Source: an uncultured Desulfobacterales bacterium (lineage in GTDB: Bacteria > Desulfobacterota > Desulfobacteria > Desulfobacterales > JAFDCJ01). From it: a stretch of 6,129 nt of DNA. A program made the translations under genes and the position numbers. Location of the stretch: contig CALZJV010000527.1 in the NCBI GenBank assembly GCA_945787595.1, positions 1 through 6,129 on the forward strand, in the 5' to 3' direction. Under the pieces are notes generated by a model, which saw only the letters and a program-made list of their open reading frames with translations, was not told the DNA's origin and ran no database searches. Below, piece after piece: positions 4,974 to 6,129 of the stretch; position 1 is the stretch's first letter; each line of letters starts with the position of its first letter.

Positions 4974-5007
4974 CAAGACGCCGGAATTTGTGGGTTCCGG
5001 CGTCTTG
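4974..5007 (+). promoter_or_regulatory. Perfect 13-bp stem-loop between livJ and livH
   Basis: CAAGACGCCGGAA (4974-4986) pairs without mismatch with TTCCGGCGTCTTG (4995-5007) around an eight-base loop. It begins 26 bases after the livJ stop and ends 22 bases before the livH start. No T-run follows on either strand, so it is not a classical Rho-independent terminator. A stabiliser of the livJ mRNA 3' end, or a partial terminator or processing site that lowers livH output relative to livJ, are the likely roles by analogy with other binding-protein operons. Confidence 0.8.
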
Positions 5008-5016
5008 CCATGCGTC

Positions 5017-5024
5017 AAGGGAGG
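5017..5024 (+). promoter_or_regulatory. Ribosome binding site fixing the livH start at TTG 5029
   Basis: AAGGGAGG lies four bases before TTG at 5029-5031. The alternative in-frame GTG at 4990 falls in the loop of the preceding stem-loop and has no such site, and its 13 extra residues do not resemble a LivH N terminus. Confidence 0.75.
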
Positions 5025-5028
5025 TCGT

Positions 5029-5925
5029 TTGTTCCTACAGCAGCTTGTCAACGGACTAACCATCGGCGGAATATACGCTATGATTGCGGTGGGTTATACC
5101 ATGATCTACGGTGTTGTCCAGCTTATTAATTTTGCTCACGGCGAAATTTACATGTTGGGCGCCTTTTTCGCCGTCACCTTCATCAGTGTTCTGGGCTTCC
5201 CTTTTTATGTGGCTTTCCCCCTTTCCATGGTCTGTTGCGCCATTTGCGGTGTGTTGTTGGATATTGTCGCCTATCGACCGTTAAGACAGTCACCCCGTCT
5301 GGCCGCCTTGATCACGGCCATCGGAATGTCCATTTTCCTGCAAAACCTGGCCATGGTTATCTGGGGTTCCCGGCCCAAACCTTTTCCGCAGGGAGCTTTG
5401 CCCGCCTATTTTGAGAAAACAGCTGTCAGTTTTGGCGAGGTCAATCTCTCCTGGTTCCATCTCTTCATCTTTGGCCTGACGATTGTCATGATGGTGGGAC
5501 TCAACCTTATCATCAAGAAAACCCGGTGGGGCAAGGCGATGCGGGCCGTGGCCCAGAATAAAACCATGGCGGCCCTAGCCGGGATCAACGTCAACCGGGT
5601 GATCTCCTATACCTTCGCTCTGGCCGGGGCCTTGGGCGGAGCCGCCGGCATTATGGTGGGCGCTTTCTACAATTCGCTCTACCCGACCATGGGTTACGTC
5701 GCCGGGGTCAAGGCATTTGCCGCTGCCGTATTGGGCGGTATCGGTTCGGTGCCGGGTGCCATGTTAGGCGGGGTGGTGCTCGGTGTGGCCGAGGCCTTTG
5801 GGGCAGGATATTTGAGCTCGCTTTACCGGGACGGTATCTCTTACGCCGTCATGATCATCGTCATTATTTTGATCCCTGCGGGCTTGTTCGGCAGGGTACT
5901 CAAGGAAACCAAGAAGAGTATGTGA
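5029..5925 (+). CDS. livH: Branched-chain amino acid ABC transporter permease LivH
   Basis: This encodes 298 residues from a TTG start. The inner-membrane permease forms the translocation channel with LivM. It begins with the family's usual FLQQLVNGLTIGGIYAMIA (residues 2-20), followed by MIYGVVQLINFAHGEIYMLG (25-44) with the conserved NFAHGE at 34-39. Further features are YRPLR near 82-86, the ITAIGMSIFLQN segment at 95-106, and the cytoplasmic coupling loop at 165-191 (TRWGKAMRAVAQN, then AALAGINVNRV) that docks on the ATPase. Near the C terminus is GVKAFAAAVLGGIGSVPGA. I count about eight hydrophobic segments. Length and motifs are typical. The stop overlaps nearly with livM: a single base separates TGA from the livM ATG, which indicates translational coupling. 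Confidence 0.95.
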   Translation: MFLQQLVNGLTIGGIYAMIAVGYTMIYGVVQLINFAHGEIYMLGAFFAVTFISVLGFPFYVAFPLSMVCCAICGVLLDIVAYRPLRQSPRLAALITAIGMSIFLQNLAMVIWGSRPKPFPQGALPAYFEKTAVSFGEVNLSWFHLFIFGLTIVMMVGLNLIIKKTRWGKAMRAVAQNKTMAALAGINVNRVISYTFALAGALGGAAGIMVGAFYNSLYPTMGYVAGVKAFAAAVLGGIGSVPGAMLGGVVLGVAEAFGAGYLSSLYRDGISYAVMIIVIILIPAGLFGRVLKETKKSM

Positions 5926-5926
5926 G

Positions 5927-6129
5927 ATGGGAAAATTTGAACCACAGAACCTGACTCGCGGCGCGAAAATAAGAATCGGCTTGTTGGTGCTTGCCCTGAT
6001 CTTTCCGTTTTTTCCCTTAGTTTCGGATTATTTGCTCCATATCGTCATCCTTATTTTTCTATACATGATTCTGGCTTTAGGGTTAAACATCGTACCCGGC
6101 TTCAACGGGCTGTTGGATCTGGGTTATGT
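5927..6129 (+). CDS. livM: Branched-chain amino acid ABC transporter permease LivM (partial, 5' end only)
   Basis: The ATG at 5927 opens a frame that runs through the window edge with 67 complete codons and no stop. After a short charged cytoplasmic tail (residues 1-17), a hydrophobic segment spans about 18-32 and a second 36-53. The stretch LGLNIVPGFNGLLDLGY at 51-67 is the LivM hallmark, normally written LGLNIVVGFAGLLDLGY. The partner permease of LivH is thus identified, but the rest of it and the expected ATPases livG and livF lie outside. Ribosome binding site evidence is weak (GAAGAG about ten bases upstream), so reinitiation after livH is likely. Confidence 0.9.
   Translation, partial: MGKFEPQNLTRGAKIRIGLLVLALIFPFFPLVSDYLLHIVILIFLYMILALGLNIVPGFNGLLDLGY

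Noticed and set aside
4974..5007. Rho-independent terminator after livJ
   Set aside because: The stem is strong but no T-run follows on the plus strand (the next bases are CCATGCG), and livH continues the operon.
4990..5028. GTG at 4990 as livH start
   Set aside because: It lies in the loop of the strong hairpin; the TTG at 5029 has AAGGGAGG at proper position and gives the typical LivH N terminus.

Overview
The window reads as a mid-GC chromosomal fragment of a Gram-negative bacterium, most likely a Desulfobacterota (former Deltaproteobacteria) member. That placement is an inference from three things: the style of the secreted LPP20-like protein, the NAD kinase and Liv protein sequences, and an intergenic landscape full of heptamer tracts and small palindromic elements. 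No marker gene in the window fixes the taxon.

Layout from left to right. Positions 1-469 hold no convincing gene. They contain pyrimidine-rich heptamer-phased DNA and a small GC-rich inverted-repeat block, and end in a clean 7-bp tandem array (392-468) one base from the stop codon of the next gene. On the minus strand, 470-1351 encodes an exported hypothetical protein related to LPP20-type proteins. Its apparent promoter lies so close to the ATG that the mRNA could be leaderless. A gene-free stretch of about 530 bp (1352-1881) carries a 145-bp MITE-like palindromic element (1499-1643) with terminal inverted repeats and flanking 7-bp direct repeats. It also carries a second, AT-rich inverted-repeat structure (1708-1801) and the control region of a toxin-antitoxin pair. 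That pair, 1882-2181 and 2183-2689 on the plus strand, is a UPF0175-like antitoxin followed by a DUF3368/PIN-like toxin, with two copies of the palindrome TGTATACA just upstream.

Convergent with the toxin is a minus-strand NAD kinase gene (2724-3578). Divergent from the kinase, after a 230-bp control region with a strong sigma70-type promoter and a palindrome over the -10 box, lies a branched-chain amino acid ABC importer operon. It consists of livJ (periplasmic binding protein, 3809-4948), livH (permease, 5029-5925 from a TTG start) and the first 67 codons of livM (5927 to the window end). A perfect 13-bp stem-loop separates livJ from livH and could help keep binding protein in excess over permease.

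How the genes work together: LivJ captures substrate in the periplasm and delivers it to the LivH/LivM channel, while the ATPases (livG/livF) should lie beyond the right edge. The toxin-antitoxin pair is a self-contained module. NAD kinase is housekeeping. I see no new multi-gene system. The less ordinary content is the non-coding structure: the MITE-like element, the heptamer arrays, the paired operator and the livJ-livH stem-loop.
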